Positions 1 to 9,209 of a stretch of DNA of 64,000 nt are shown here, one piece after another. The position numbers and the translations under genes were made by a program. The notes below the pieces were generated by a model. The model had not been told where the DNA came from. It did not search any database and saw only the letters and a list, made by a program, of their open reading frames with translations. Each line of letters starts with the position of its first letter. Position 1 is the first letter of the stretch. Where the stretch lies: contig NZ_BJYD01000026.1 of assembly GCF_007991335.1 (NCBI RefSeq), forward strand, positions 1 to 64,000, written 5' to 3'. The stretch is from Halobacillus faecis. GTDB lineage: Bacteria; Bacillota; Bacilli; Bacillales; Halobacillaceae.

Positions 1-1969
1 AAGGGGTTCCTACATGCGTTTCGGCCGCTTCTGTTAAAGGGTGGGTGAATGTTGGACCTAGTTCTGGTTGTTCTTCCACACGTCTCGCTTCTGTATAACG
101 AGGACCCCAATAACTGCTGCCTTCCATTTCTCCGACAACGACACCTTGAGAAACCGTTGGGTGAATGATCTGATCGTCACCTGCGTAAATGGCGACGTGC
201 GTCAGGCCACTGCCTTCATCTTTACTGAAGAAGACGAGATCGCCTTCCTGGAGGTTTTCCTTCATAACTGCCTGTCCAAGGGCTGCCTGTTCGCTCACTG
301 TACGTGGCAGTTCAAAACCTAGCACTTCGTTGAATACGTACTGTACAAAGCCTGAACTGTCAAAACCAGCCGTACTGTCTCCACCGTATTGATATGGTGT
401 TCCTACATACTTTTTAGCCATTTCAATTAAAGGAGAATTTGTCCTCGCAAGACGAATCGTATCTTCTGTTATTCTTACTGATTTTCCATAAATCATGTTG
501 GATAGAAACTCACCACTATCTATATCTGACGTAGTTACAGTTGCTACCTCCTTTGAGTAATGGGCAATTCTATTGTCTCCTCTGTATATTCCTCCCTTTA
601 TAATCTCTCTTGAGTCTTTATCTTCCAGGAATACCAGATCCCCAGCCAACAACTGTTTTCTATTAATATGTTCTCCATAACCCATTAGCTGTTCATAGCT
701 GTCTGCAGCTGGAAGACTAAGTGACTTGAAAAGAATACTATCAATGAATAAGACGTCAGGATTGCTGTGATTATAATAGCTCTCATCACTCAAAGGAGAA
801 TCCGCATTATATATTTTATACCTGAGCTCATCCGTCACTCGCCTTGATTCTATGTAATTCTTATCCATATTAGTTTGTTCGAAGGTTTTTCTTATAACCC
901 CATCTGTTTCCGAAACTGTTACAAATTGATCTTTACCAATCATGATCCCTATGTTTTCTTTATTTTCTTCTAAGAAGAAGACGAGATCGCCTTCTTGTAT
1001 ATCTTCTTTGTTAACAGATTCTCCGACATAGTGGAACTTCTCCATAGTAGATGGAAGTTTGTACTCAAATAGGGATCTAAAAACTTCCTTAACCATACCT
1101 AGGTTATCAAATCCCCCCCAATAGCTATCTCCACCTTTTTTGTACGAGGCTCCTATCATCCTTTCAGCCTCAAATGCAACTCTTTCTTCTCTTGTAGGTT
1201 CAACGACTATATAAGCGTTTGAAGGTGAATTGGCGTCATATACTGTTTCATTGCCTGCATTGTCAATCACATAGACCTTATCTATTTGATGTGTTCCAAT
1301 CTCTGTATATTCTGCAATATGTATGTCCGTCTTGAATTTACTATTATCCTGATCACTACTTGTTAATGGATATCTTCGAGACTCGCTTCCGACATAGGAG
1401 TAGAAGGCTTCATCCACGCCTGAAAGGTCATCTGTTATTTCTGCTTCTAATATAACGGAATCTCCTAATGTAAGATCTGACTCATTCCCGACAACCTGTA
1501 AGCTCAACACATCTGGTGGAGTGTCGTCTACTTTATCATTAATAACATTAAAGGTATGATCCTGTGAGAAAGTTTCAAAACTTTCTCCCCAATTCTTTAA
1601 GTATCCTCCTTCATGCTTTGAAACACTATAACCGACGACAAAACGACTTAAGTTCCATTCGCCTCCTTCGTCAAACTCTTTAATAACATATTCTCCATGG
1701 TACACATTGTTGTTATCGTCAAAGGGTGATAAATAAATCACTATTTCCTTTCTTTTAGAAGGAGATTGATAGTAAGCCATCATGTAGTTGATATCTTTAT
1801 CGTATTCTGCTATTGCGGCTTCTAGTTGAACCGTTTCTCCTACTTCAACATCTGTATTCTTTAGTTTTAAGTCTGCGAGTGGCGGAATTTTTTCATCAGC
1901 ATAAACTTGTGTTGTGTTGATTAATGCTAATAGAAAGAATAGTATTCCACCTAATAGTTTCTTCTTCAT
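1..1969 (-). CDS. Secreted NlpC/P60-repeat protein, partial (runs off the left edge)
   Basis: This reading frame is open from an ATG at 1969 to the window edge, so its C-terminus lies outside. The start has an AGGAGGATG-like ribosome site. A signal peptide is clear (MKKKLLGGILFF..., probable cleavage after VYA). Two beta-sandwich-like domains follow (about residues 27-250), then two strongly degenerate NlpC/P60-like domains (about 260-510), then a well-conserved NlpC/P60 repeat and the start of another. The recognisable repeat reads FDSSG at residue 538 where NlpC/P60 enzymes have FDCSG, so the catalytic Cys is Ser; the two His positions (THVAIYAG, IIHPTVS) are kept. It is co-linear with the paralogue just upstream (Ser 538 versus 537). 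Known for the family: peptidoglycan endopeptidase or amidase; inferred here: surface protein of uncertain activity. Confidence 0.85.
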   Translation of the reverse strand, partial: MKKKLLGGILFFLLALINTTQVYADEKIPPLADLKLKNTDVEVGETVQLEAAIAEYDKDINYMMAYYQSPSKRKEIVIYLSPFDDNNNVYHGEYVIKEFDEGGEWNLSRFVVGYSVSKHEGGYLKNWGESFETFSQDHTFNVINDKVDDTPPDVLSLQVVGNESDLTLGDSVILEAEITDDLSGVDEAFYSYVGSESRRYPLTSSDQDNSKFKTDIHIAEYTEIGTHQIDKVYVIDNAGNETVYDANSPSNAYIVVEPTREERVAFEAERMIGASYKKGGDSYWGGFDNLGMVKEVFRSLFEYKLPSTMEKFHYVGESVNKEDIQEGDLVFFLEENKENIGIMIGKDQFVTVSETDGVIRKTFEQTNMDKNYIESRRVTDELRYKIYNADSPLSDESYYNHSNPDVLFIDSILFKSLSLPAADSYEQLMGYGEHINRKQLLAGDLVFLEDKDSREIIKGGIYRGDNRIAHYSKEVATVTTSDIDSGEFLSNMIYGKSVRITEDTIRLARTNSPLIEMAKKYVGTPYQYGGDSTAGFDSSGFVQYVFNEVLGFELPRTVSEQAALGQAVMKENLQEGDLVFFSKDEGSGLTHVAIYAGDDQIIHPTVSQGVVVGEMEGSSYWGPRYTEARRVEEQPELGPTFTHPLTEAAETHVGTP

Positions 1970-2364
1970 TTCATCCTCCTCTTAATGATTTTTTTTACGA
2001 ATTCCATTCTAACAAAATTGACTATTTTTCGACATTAAGTTTCAGTAAATCGTTTTTCACTCTAATAGCCTGCTAAACAGAATTCACTCCATATTCTTTA
2101 TCGGCAAAAACCTTTTTTTATTTAATAGCAATTCTGAAGAACATAAGGTTTGATAATTCTATACTCAATTTCTTGCAACCCTTTAATAACCAAACCCAAT
2201 AACTCCCGCTAGTTATCTATATCGTTCTACATGTGCCTTATATTAAAACACCCATATAATATTGGAGAGACACAAAAATACCGCGCATAATTAATCATGC
2301 GCGGCTTCCTATACTCTCTAAAATAGTTGATTGCAATATACTTTTTTTCGACTAGTTCTGCTTA
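1970..2364. other. Intergenic stretch between the two NlpC/P60 paralogues
   Basis: There is no coding frame with a ribosome site here. The only clear element is the terminator at 2274-2304 that follows the upstream paralogue. The rest is AT-rich and presumably holds the promoter of the partial gene at 1-1969, but no convincing -35/-10 pair was found. Confidence 0.5.
2274..2304 (-). terminator. Intrinsic terminator after the 1155-aa NlpC/P60 gene
   Basis: CCGCGCAT and ATGCGCGG form a perfect 8-bp stem around an 8-nt loop (2281-2304). On the minus strand it is followed by TATTTTTG, lying about 60 bp after the stop codon of the gene it ends. Confidence 0.8.
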
Positions 2365-5300
2365 TTATTCTACGCGCCTCGCTTCTGTATAGCGAGGACC
2401 CCAGTAACTACTGCTTTCCATTTCTCCAACGACCACACCTTGAGAGACGGTCGGATGAATGATCTGGTCATCACCTGCGTAAATCGCTACGTGCGTCACA
2501 CCACTGTCTTCATCTTTACTGAAGAAGACAAGATCGCCTTCCTGAAGGTCTTCCTTCGCTACAAACTGACCAAGGTTCGCTTGTTCACTGACTGTTCGTG
2601 GAAGCTCTAAGCCTAGAGCTTCGTTAAATACATACTGCACAAATCCGGAACTGTCAAAAGCTTCTCCATTATCTCCACCATACTCATAAGGCATTCCCAC
2701 ATGCGTTTCAGCCGCTTGGGTTAATGGGTGGGTGAACGCTGAACCAAGTTCCGGCTGGTCCCCCACGCGTCTGGCTTCTGTATAACGCGGGCCCCAGTAA
2801 CTGCTACCTTCCATTTCTCCGACAACCACACCTTGGGATACAGTCGGGTGAATGATCTGGTCATTACCTGCATAAATCGCTACGTGCGTCACACCACTGT
2901 CTTCATCTTTACTGAAGAAGACAAGATCGCCCTCTTGAAGGTCCTCCTTCTCTACTGACTGACCAAGACCTGCCTGTTCACTGACCGTACGTGGAAGCTC
3001 TAAGCCTAACGCTTCACTAAACAAATACTGCACAAATCCGGAACTGTCAAAAGCTCCTCCATTATCTCCACCATACTCATAAGGCGTTCCTAAATGCGTT
3101 TCGGCCGCTTGGGTTAATGGGTGGGTAAATTTCGCACCGAGTTCCGGCTGGTCTTCCACGCGTCTCGCTTCTGTATAGCGAGGGCCCCAGTAACTGTTGC
3201 CTTCCATTTCTCCAACGACCACACCTTTGGAGACTGTTGGGTGAATAATCTGATCATCGCCTGCATAAATCGCTACGTGCGTCAGGCCGCTGTCTTCATC
3301 TTTGCTGAAGAAGACCAGGTCCCCTTGCTGAAGGTCTTCCTTGGCTATAGCCTGACCAAGGTTTGCTTGTTTACTGACTGTTCGCGGAAGCTCTAACCCT
3401 AACGCTTCATTGAATACATACTTCACAAAACCTGAGCTGTCAAATGATTCTCCATTATCTCCACCGTACTCATAAGGCGTTCCCAGATGCGTTTCAGCCG
3501 ATTGGGTTAATGGGTGGGTGAACGCTGAACCAAGTTCCGGCTGGTCCTCTACGCGTCTCGCTTCTGTATAACGAGGGCCCCAGTAACTGTTGCCTTCCAT
3601 TTCTCCGACAACCACACCTTGAGAGACCGTTGGGTGAATGATCTGGTCATCGCCTGCGTAAATGGCTACGTGCGTCAGGCCACTGTCTTCATCTTTACTG
3701 AAGAAAACAAGATCGCCCTCCTGCAGGTTTTCTTTCGCGACGGACTGACCAATGTCTGCCTGTCCACTCACTGTACGTGGCATATCGAAGTCTAAAGCTT
3801 CATTGAACACATACTGCACAAAACCTGAGCTGTCAAATGATTCTCCATTATCTCCACCATATTCATATGGTGTTCCTACATGTGTTTCTGCTTCTTGCGT
3901 TAATGGGTGCGTGAAGGTTGAACCAAGTTCTGGCTGGTCTTCCACGCGTCTCGCTTCTGTATAGCGAGGGCCCCAGTAACTACTGCCTTCCATTTCTCCA
4001 ACGATTACACCTCGGGAAACCGTCGGATGGATGATCTTATCATCGCCCGCGTATATGGCTACGTGAGTCAGCCCGCTGTCTTCGTCTTTACTAAAGAAGA
4101 CGAGATCGCCTTCCTGGAGATCTTGCTTCGCGACGGACTGACCAATGCCTGCCTGTTCGCTCACTGTACGTGGTAGTTCAAATCCTAGGGCTTCATTAAA
4201 TATATACTGAACAAATCCTGAGCTGTCGAAACCTCCGTCACTATCGCCACCGTATTGGTATGGTGTTCCTACATAATTATCAGCTGTTTTGGTTAATGGA
4301 TGTCCAAATTCCTCAGTATCATTTGCAGTAGATCCAGGCACATATTTTAATCGCTTCGCTTTAATAAATTCTACACCGCGCGGCCAATTCGGATCATCTA
4401 TGCTTTTAGTAGTAATCCTATTGTCCGATTCTACTGTGGGTATATAGATATAGTCACCTCCATGCCAACCGGTGTGAATACCAACATGGGTCAACTGATT
4501 AGTTTCTTTTATTCCCATAAATACGAGATCACCAGACAATATGCGTTCCCGCTCTATAGACTCACCTAATTCCGCTTGTTCTTCAATTGTGTCCGCTTGA
4601 TCATAACCTAATGCGTTCGTAAGGACTTCGTTTACAAAGTCTACCCCATTTTCATTTCCATCATAATAGATAGGGTAAGTACCTGAACGCATGTTCTCAA
4701 CTTCTTCATCCATTAAGTAATTTGGCATGTCCAATATACGCCTGCCTTCCACATAGCGCTGGCCCCAATATGTTCCATTATTGATATTATCTATTCCTAC
4801 AACATTAGACTTGGTACGGTGAATGACTTGGTTATCTCCAATGTACATCGCCACCTTTGATTGCCCCTCATAATCAAAGAATACCAGATCACCTACCTGA
4901 AGATTGTTACGTTCTACTTTCTTTCCTATAGTAGAAAGTTCCTCCATATCCGTCGGAAGGTTATAGCCTATAGACAGATAATATATCTCTCCAATGGTAT
5001 AATGAAAGCCATAATTATACCAACCCAAGTAACTCTCAGCTTCCGATAAGACTAATTTTGATTTGGGAGATTCAATGACTTCAAAGTCTAAATCTAATGT
5101 ACTGTTATCTATCGTTGTTTTATTTCCTATCTTGTCAATGGCTATCATTTCTTCGAATGAGTACAAACCAACCCTTGTAGAAGCCCTAACATCAAAGGTT
5201 CCCACGTATTTGCCTGTAGACTCTTCTTTGCTCATGGTAATCGTTTTGCCCATATATATAGCCGCTACATGTACGACACCTGAGAGGTCATCACTTACCT

Positions 5301-5832
5301 TCGCTTCAATTCTTACAGAGTCACTTGCTTGAAGCCGTTCTTGATCCTTAATAATGGATACATCCTGTATAGTTGGAGAAGCCAAATCTTCAGTCTCATT
5401 GTTCTCTACAGTAAATGAATAATTACCAATTTGATCATATTTTACAGACCAACTGTTATAATCAGCTGGACCATTCATCCTGTATCCTACAGTCAGCGAG
5501 GTTAACTTCCACTCTCCGTTCTCAATAAACTCTTCCACTTGATAATTACCTGTCCATAAGGCACTTTCCTTATCTACAGACAAAAAGGCGTGTTTTTTTA
5601 CATTACCAGAGGGCGATATAAACTCTGCTTTTATATATCCTACTGGTTTATCAAAATAATCTTCTTGTAGCGTTGCTTGGAGTTTAAGAACATCGCCTAC
5701 TTCTACGTTTGTCTTTTTAATTTCCATACTTTGAAGTGGATGATCAGTGCTTTCGGCATTGACATACGTACATGGTAGCCATGCCATTAAAAACGTCATC
5801 ATCCACAAATAATACTTCCACTTCCCCTTCAT
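2365..5832 (-). CDS. Secreted protein with five tandem Ser-type NlpC/P60 repeats
   Basis: This is a 1155-residue exported protein. Residues 1-26 are a signal peptide (cleavage probably after VNA). Two beta-sandwich-like domains cover about 30-265, two degenerate NlpC/P60-like domains about 270-505, and five near-identical repeats of exactly 131 residues fill 510-1155. Each repeat keeps the NlpC/P60 landmarks: GTPYEYGGD, LPRTVS.QA, LQEGDLVFFSKDED, THVAIYAG and IIHPTVS. All five read FDSSG (Ser 537, 668, 799, 930, 1061) where the family has Cys. The only cysteine in the whole protein is in the signal peptide. The loss could mean a non-catalytic wall-binding array or a serine-based hydrolase; the sequence cannot decide. 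The paralogue at 1-1969 lies directly downstream. The ATG is the only sensible start, with the signal peptide immediately after it. Confidence 0.9.
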   Translation of the reverse strand: MKGKWKYYLWMMTFLMAWLPCTYVNAESTDHPLQSMEIKKTNVEVGDVLKLQATLQEDYFDKPVGYIKAEFISPSGNVKKHAFLSVDKESALWTGNYQVEEFIENGEWKLTSLTVGYRMNGPADYNSWSVKYDQIGNYSFTVENNETEDLASPTIQDVSIIKDQERLQASDSVRIEAKVSDDLSGVVHVAAIYMGKTITMSKEESTGKYVGTFDVRASTRVGLYSFEEMIAIDKIGNKTTIDNSTLDLDFEVIESPKSKLVLSEAESYLGWYNYGFHYTIGEIYYLSIGYNLPTDMEELSTIGKKVERNNLQVGDLVFFDYEGQSKVAMYIGDNQVIHRTKSNVVGIDNINNGTYWGQRYVEGRRILDMPNYLMDEEVENMRSGTYPIYYDGNENGVDFVNEVLTNALGYDQADTIEEQAELGESIERERILSGDLVFMGIKETNQLTHVGIHTGWHGGDYIYIPTVESDNRITTKSIDDPNWPRGVEFIKAKRLKYVPGSTANDTEEFGHPLTKTADNYVGTPYQYGGDSDGGFDSSGFVQYIFNEALGFELPRTVSEQAGIGQSVAKQDLQEGDLVFFSKDEDSGLTHVAIYAGDDKIIHPTVSRGVIVGEMEGSSYWGPRYTEARRVEDQPELGSTFTHPLTQEAETHVGTPYEYGGDNGESFDSSGFVQYVFNEALDFDMPRTVSGQADIGQSVAKENLQEGDLVFFSKDEDSGLTHVAIYAGDDQIIHPTVSQGVVVGEMEGNSYWGPRYTEARRVEDQPELGSAFTHPLTQSAETHLGTPYEYGGDNGESFDSSGFVKYVFNEALGLELPRTVSKQANLGQAIAKEDLQQGDLVFFSKDEDSGLTHVAIYAGDDQIIHPTVSKGVVVGEMEGNSYWGPRYTEARRVEDQPELGAKFTHPLTQAAETHLGTPYEYGGDNGGAFDSSGFVQYLFSEALGLELPRTVSEQAGLGQSVEKEDLQEGDLVFFSKDEDSGVTHVAIYAGNDQIIHPTVSQGVVVGEMEGSSYWGPRYTEARRVGDQPELGSAFTHPLTQAAETHVGMPYEYGGDNGEAFDSSGFVQYVFNEALGLELPRTVSEQANLGQFVAKEDLQEGDLVFFSKDEDSGVTHVAIYAGDDQIIHPTVSQGVVVGEMESSSYWGPRYTEARRVE
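2368..4310 (-). repeat. Five direct repeats of 393 bp coding NlpC/P60 units
   Basis: The anchor TTAATGG (encoding the HPLT segment) recurs at 2721, 3114, 3507, 3900 and 4293, an exact 393-bp spacing. The same anchor, in the form TTAAAGG, recurs at 34 and 427 in the neighbouring paralogue, again 393 bp apart. The copies differ mostly at synonymous positions, suggesting ongoing homogenisation. Confidence 0.9.
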
Positions 5833-6076
5833 ATGTACCCCCTAAAAAATGTTATAAGTCGTCACCTTAAAGATATAAACGAGAGCGAGACTTTATTTCA
5901 AAAGTCACAAACTTGAATAAAAAATCTCCCGCTTATTATTAGTAAGAAATTTTATTAAGATTCCTCCCCTTCTCTCTCTATAATAGGTAAAACGATATAC
6001 TTCCATTTAATATTATCGTCAGATACTGTTTTTTTTTTAATAGAATTTGAGTAAAAATGACGAGAAATGAAATAAA

Positions 6077-6112
6077 AAAACTTGCATCGCATAAAAATGC
6101 AATGCAAGTTTT
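6077..6112. terminator. AT-flanked hairpin, probable bidirectional terminator
   Basis: AAAACTTGCAT and ATGCAAGTTTT pair around a short inner stem (GCAT/ATGC). A-run on one side and T-run on the other allow termination in either direction; minus-strand transcripts from the SLH gene would reach it second. Confidence 0.55.
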
Positions 6113-6269
6113 AACTCTTCTGTTTCCCATTAGGTTAATATTTATTATTGTATTATTTCATTTTTCGTCTTTTTATCCTCTTGAAATCAGTAATTCCCTC
6201 CCCCTTAGAGTTAGGGACGAATGAATGAAGACTACAGCGCCCCAGTAATTCTTATATCGATGGGTATTA

Positions 6270-6307
6270 TTAAAGAGGATGTCCCTCAATGAAGGACACC
6301 CTTTTTT
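6270..6307 (-). terminator. Terminator after the SLH/propeller gene
   Basis: GGTGTCC...GGACATCC (minus strand) forms a stem at 6277-6301 with one G-T pair, directly after the stop codon at 6311. The T-tract is imperfect on the minus strand and better on the plus strand. Confidence 0.6.
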
Positions 6308-6310
6308 CAC

Positions 6311-9136
6311 TCAATCGTTAATATCATAGAACTTCACAGCAAACAAATTTATTCCTGGAGAGTAAACCACCCCGTCTCCTGCTAAAGTTAAAGGACCACC
6401 AAGTCTACCTTTTACACCCTCACTTACGTAGGAAATTAATCTCTTATGTTCATTATCAAATACAACTATACTAGAAGTATCTGTCATCGAATCGCTTGAA
6501 GCCACATAGCTATTACCAGCGTCGTCAAACATAACTGGAAATGTTTTATATTCAACCCCATAAGATGCTTCTATTTGCTTCGTTTTAGGATTTACAATGG
6601 TTATTTTGTTCGCACCGTTCAAATAGATTTCACCTTTAGGAGAGACCCTTGGCTCGGTGTCATTAGAAAAAAGGTAATCGGTTGAGACACTCCACAGTGG
6701 CTCTTCATTATTTTGAGTTTCAGGTGAGACAGCATAAAGCTTATACCTTAGCGATGAGATTACATATACGGTTCCGTCTTCAGCTACAGCCGGTTTCCCA
6801 CTTAAATAATGATCTTTTAATAGAGTTTCAACTTCGCCTTGTGCATTAATCTTGTACAAACTTCCTTCACTCACTATAAAAATCTGGTCACCACTTACTT
6901 CCACACTAGAGATAGACGGATCACCCTCAGGCAAAAGGTTAGCCTCCCAAGCGATGTCCCCATCTTTTGTTACTGCATAAACGGAAGATCCTCTATCTTC
7001 CCAAAAAGCGGAGGTTACAGGTACAATTAAAAGGTCATCCATCATGGCCATGTGTCCACTGTTTATTCTACCTACCTCAAAGGTTACAGGAGAAGTCCAT
7101 AGTGGCTCCCCATCCAAATCATAGGCCATAACCCCTTCACTATTTTGAGCAAAAATCTCTCCTACTTCAGTTACAACAGGAGAGCGATAGAATATGGGTC
7201 TTTTCCGCTCCCATCTCTGTTCTCCAGCAGGAGTTAAAGAAACGAAAGTTCCTCCACTTTCGGTATAGTATAAATTCCCCTCAGGTCCAATTTTCACTTC
7301 TGATGGTACGCCGATCTCAGTCTTTTTCCAGAACAATTCAGGTTCTACAGGGTCTTCCTGGTCTTCATCCGGATCTCCTGTATTCAAACAGCTACGTTTG
7401 CTCCAATTATCTTCGTTGTAATCCTCAGGTATTATAGAGAACTCTTCGTACACAATGAACTTCCAAACAATTTCAGACGTTATATAATCCCTATATTTGA
7501 AGCAGGGTTCTCCAGCTTCATTTCGCCATATTCTCCCTTCCACACCAGCTGAGTTTTCTGAGCTTACCAGTCCCAATTGGTTATATTTTATATCGAGATC
7601 TAGTGTTGGTCCAGCAGTAGCTCTACCTGTAAAATCATAGTTAATTGGTTTTATCTCTGTTTTTAGACTCTCACCTAAACCTACGTCACTTTTTGCATAT
7701 TCAATATGTCCTTCCTTATTTTTATATCCAAAGATTTGAACCTCTGCATTTATTGTTGCATCCTCTACCAATTTAACTTCTACATAACCCTCTCCACTTG
7801 CAGTAATTTTCATGCTTAAGACAACCTCAGCAGAAAAAGCATTTTTTACAGGTAACTTGATTGTAGCCAACTTTATACTACGCTCATAATCCGCTGCAAC
7901 ATCTCCCCTCAGCCTTAAGCTAGCATTTTGTTTTCCAGAAAGAGAAATGGATCCCTCCTTCAATAAGATATTGGAATAATCCACCTTAACGGATAGAGTA
8001 GGACCTTCTAATAAAAATTCTCCATCCAGCCTTAAAGAAGCTAGACTGTCATCCCCCTCATATTCAAGAAGTGATTTGTCAAAAGTAAAAAGGTATTTTT
8101 TTAGTGAAAACTCCGTTTCCGATAGAAACGATTGTAAGGAAGCCGTTTGGTTGGGTTCTTCTATAGGAATCATTTCTACTTCAATTCCCTCTTCCAATAC
8201 CAGATCCTCAGGTTGAACGGACTTCTCAAAATCAAGATTCAATTCAGAAAAAACCTCTTCAAGCTTTGGTTCCTCCGTTTGTATAATAAGAGAATCCTGT
8301 TTTTCTTCAATACGGGAAATCTTTAAAGACAACCCTTCTGGATAATTCTCCAAGGGAGGAATGGATAAAATTTCCCCTTCTTCGAAATCTGCGAAAGCTT
8401 CATCTTTTTTTAAGTGGACATCCCCTTTTGGAGTGATCTTGATTAGATGATACAAGAAACGGTCTTGGACAATTTTCACAGCATCCGTATATGTGACGTC
8501 AGCAACGCCATCATCGATCTCCCGGTTCAAGTCTTTGGTAAGCTTTTCTATTTGGTCGTTAAGCATTTGATACGTGACTGGTTTGTTGGGTTGAAACTTC
8601 CCATTCTTATGTAAGGCAACATACCCTGCGTCAAAGGAAGCTCTTACAAGGGAGCGATTCCCTTTCACCTTATTCTCGTCCTTAAACGGCAGCTCTTCTA
8701 TTGATTCATTGAAATCAAGTAATCTAGCAATGAAAACAGCGGATTCATATTTTGTTATGGGTTTTTCTGGTTGGAATTTGAAGTTGAATTCTTTGGGGAA
8801 AATCCATTGATGATGAACAGCAGTATTGATATAAGGGAGACTGTAAGCATTTTTCAAATCCTTGAAGGTTGTTTCTTTGTCTATAATGAGCGGAAGGTTG
8901 GACGCTTTCACCCAAATTTTCACGTATTCTTCACGACTGACTGGCTTATCCTCGTTGATATTAGGGGTACTGGATTCTAAAAGCCCCTTTTCCTCTAAGA
9001 CTGTTAAATCGGTTGTTTCTTCACCTTTATCAGATGGTGGGCCGTGGTTCCCGCCTTTGGCTAATGCTCCATCAGTTAAAAGCAACAACAAGAACAAGCA
9101 GGACATAAAAATGGTACTAATTTTTACAAACTTCAT
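6311..9136 (-). CDS. SLH-domain surface protein with C-terminal PQQ-like beta-propeller
   Basis: This 941-residue protein starts with a signal peptide (residues 1-26, cleavage after ALA). Residues about 45-200 contain three S-layer homology (SLH)-like repeats, including FQPEKPITKYESAVFIARLL and FQPNKPVTYQMLN, the type that binds pyruvylated secondary wall polymer. A long beta-rich middle (about 205-590) has no domain I can name. Residues about 600-941 are short beta-strand repeats of the PQQ/outer-membrane-protein-B-like propeller kind (for example GNLYYTES, GTVYVISS, GEIYLNG). The inferred role is a wall-anchored scaffold or binding protein; no catalytic motif is visible. It stands alone, with its own downstream terminator. 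Confidence 0.75.
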   Translation of the reverse strand: MKFVKISTIFMSCLFLLLLLTDGALAKGGNHGPPSDKGEETTDLTVLEEKGLLESSTPNINEDKPVSREEYVKIWVKASNLPLIIDKETTFKDLKNAYSLPYINTAVHHQWIFPKEFNFKFQPEKPITKYESAVFIARLLDFNESIEELPFKDENKVKGNRSLVRASFDAGYVALHKNGKFQPNKPVTYQMLNDQIEKLTKDLNREIDDGVADVTYTDAVKIVQDRFLYHLIKITPKGDVHLKKDEAFADFEEGEILSIPPLENYPEGLSLKISRIEEKQDSLIIQTEEPKLEEVFSELNLDFEKSVQPEDLVLEEGIEVEMIPIEEPNQTASLQSFLSETEFSLKKYLFTFDKSLLEYEGDDSLASLRLDGEFLLEGPTLSVKVDYSNILLKEGSISLSGKQNASLRLRGDVAADYERSIKLATIKLPVKNAFSAEVVLSMKITASGEGYVEVKLVEDATINAEVQIFGYKNKEGHIEYAKSDVGLGESLKTEIKPINYDFTGRATAGPTLDLDIKYNQLGLVSSENSAGVEGRIWRNEAGEPCFKYRDYITSEIVWKFIVYEEFSIIPEDYNEDNWSKRSCLNTGDPDEDQEDPVEPELFWKKTEIGVPSEVKIGPEGNLYYTESGGTFVSLTPAGEQRWERKRPIFYRSPVVTEVGEIFAQNSEGVMAYDLDGEPLWTSPVTFEVGRINSGHMAMMDDLLIVPVTSAFWEDRGSSVYAVTKDGDIAWEANLLPEGDPSISSVEVSGDQIFIVSEGSLYKINAQGEVETLLKDHYLSGKPAVAEDGTVYVISSLRYKLYAVSPETQNNEEPLWSVSTDYLFSNDTEPRVSPKGEIYLNGANKITIVNPKTKQIEASYGVEYKTFPVMFDDAGNSYVASSDSMTDTSSIVVFDNEHKRLISYVSEGVKGRLGGPLTLAGDGVVYSPGINLFAVKFYDIND

Positions 9137-9209
9137 CTTTTCTAACCACTCCTAGCTAATAATTGTTCCATAAAAACGTTGGGCATTTTTCTTAACACTA
9201 AACTCAAAT

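Larger units (their letters stand above)
5833..6310. other. Intergenic stretch upstream of the NlpC/P60 gene
   Basis: No gene is supported. It holds two hairpins, listed separately at 6077-6112 and 6270-6307, and AT-rich DNA that should contain the promoter of the 1155-aa gene. Confidence 0.5.

Noticed and set aside
3121-3396. Plus-strand frames across the NlpC/P60 repeats (also at 68-392 and 3752-3964)
   Set aside because: They are antisense shadows of the repeat-coding gene, recurring with the repeat, with no ribosome sites.
2365-4310. Regular repeats as a possible CRISPR array
   Set aside because: The unit is 393 bp, codes for protein in frame, and has no short repeat-spacer structure.
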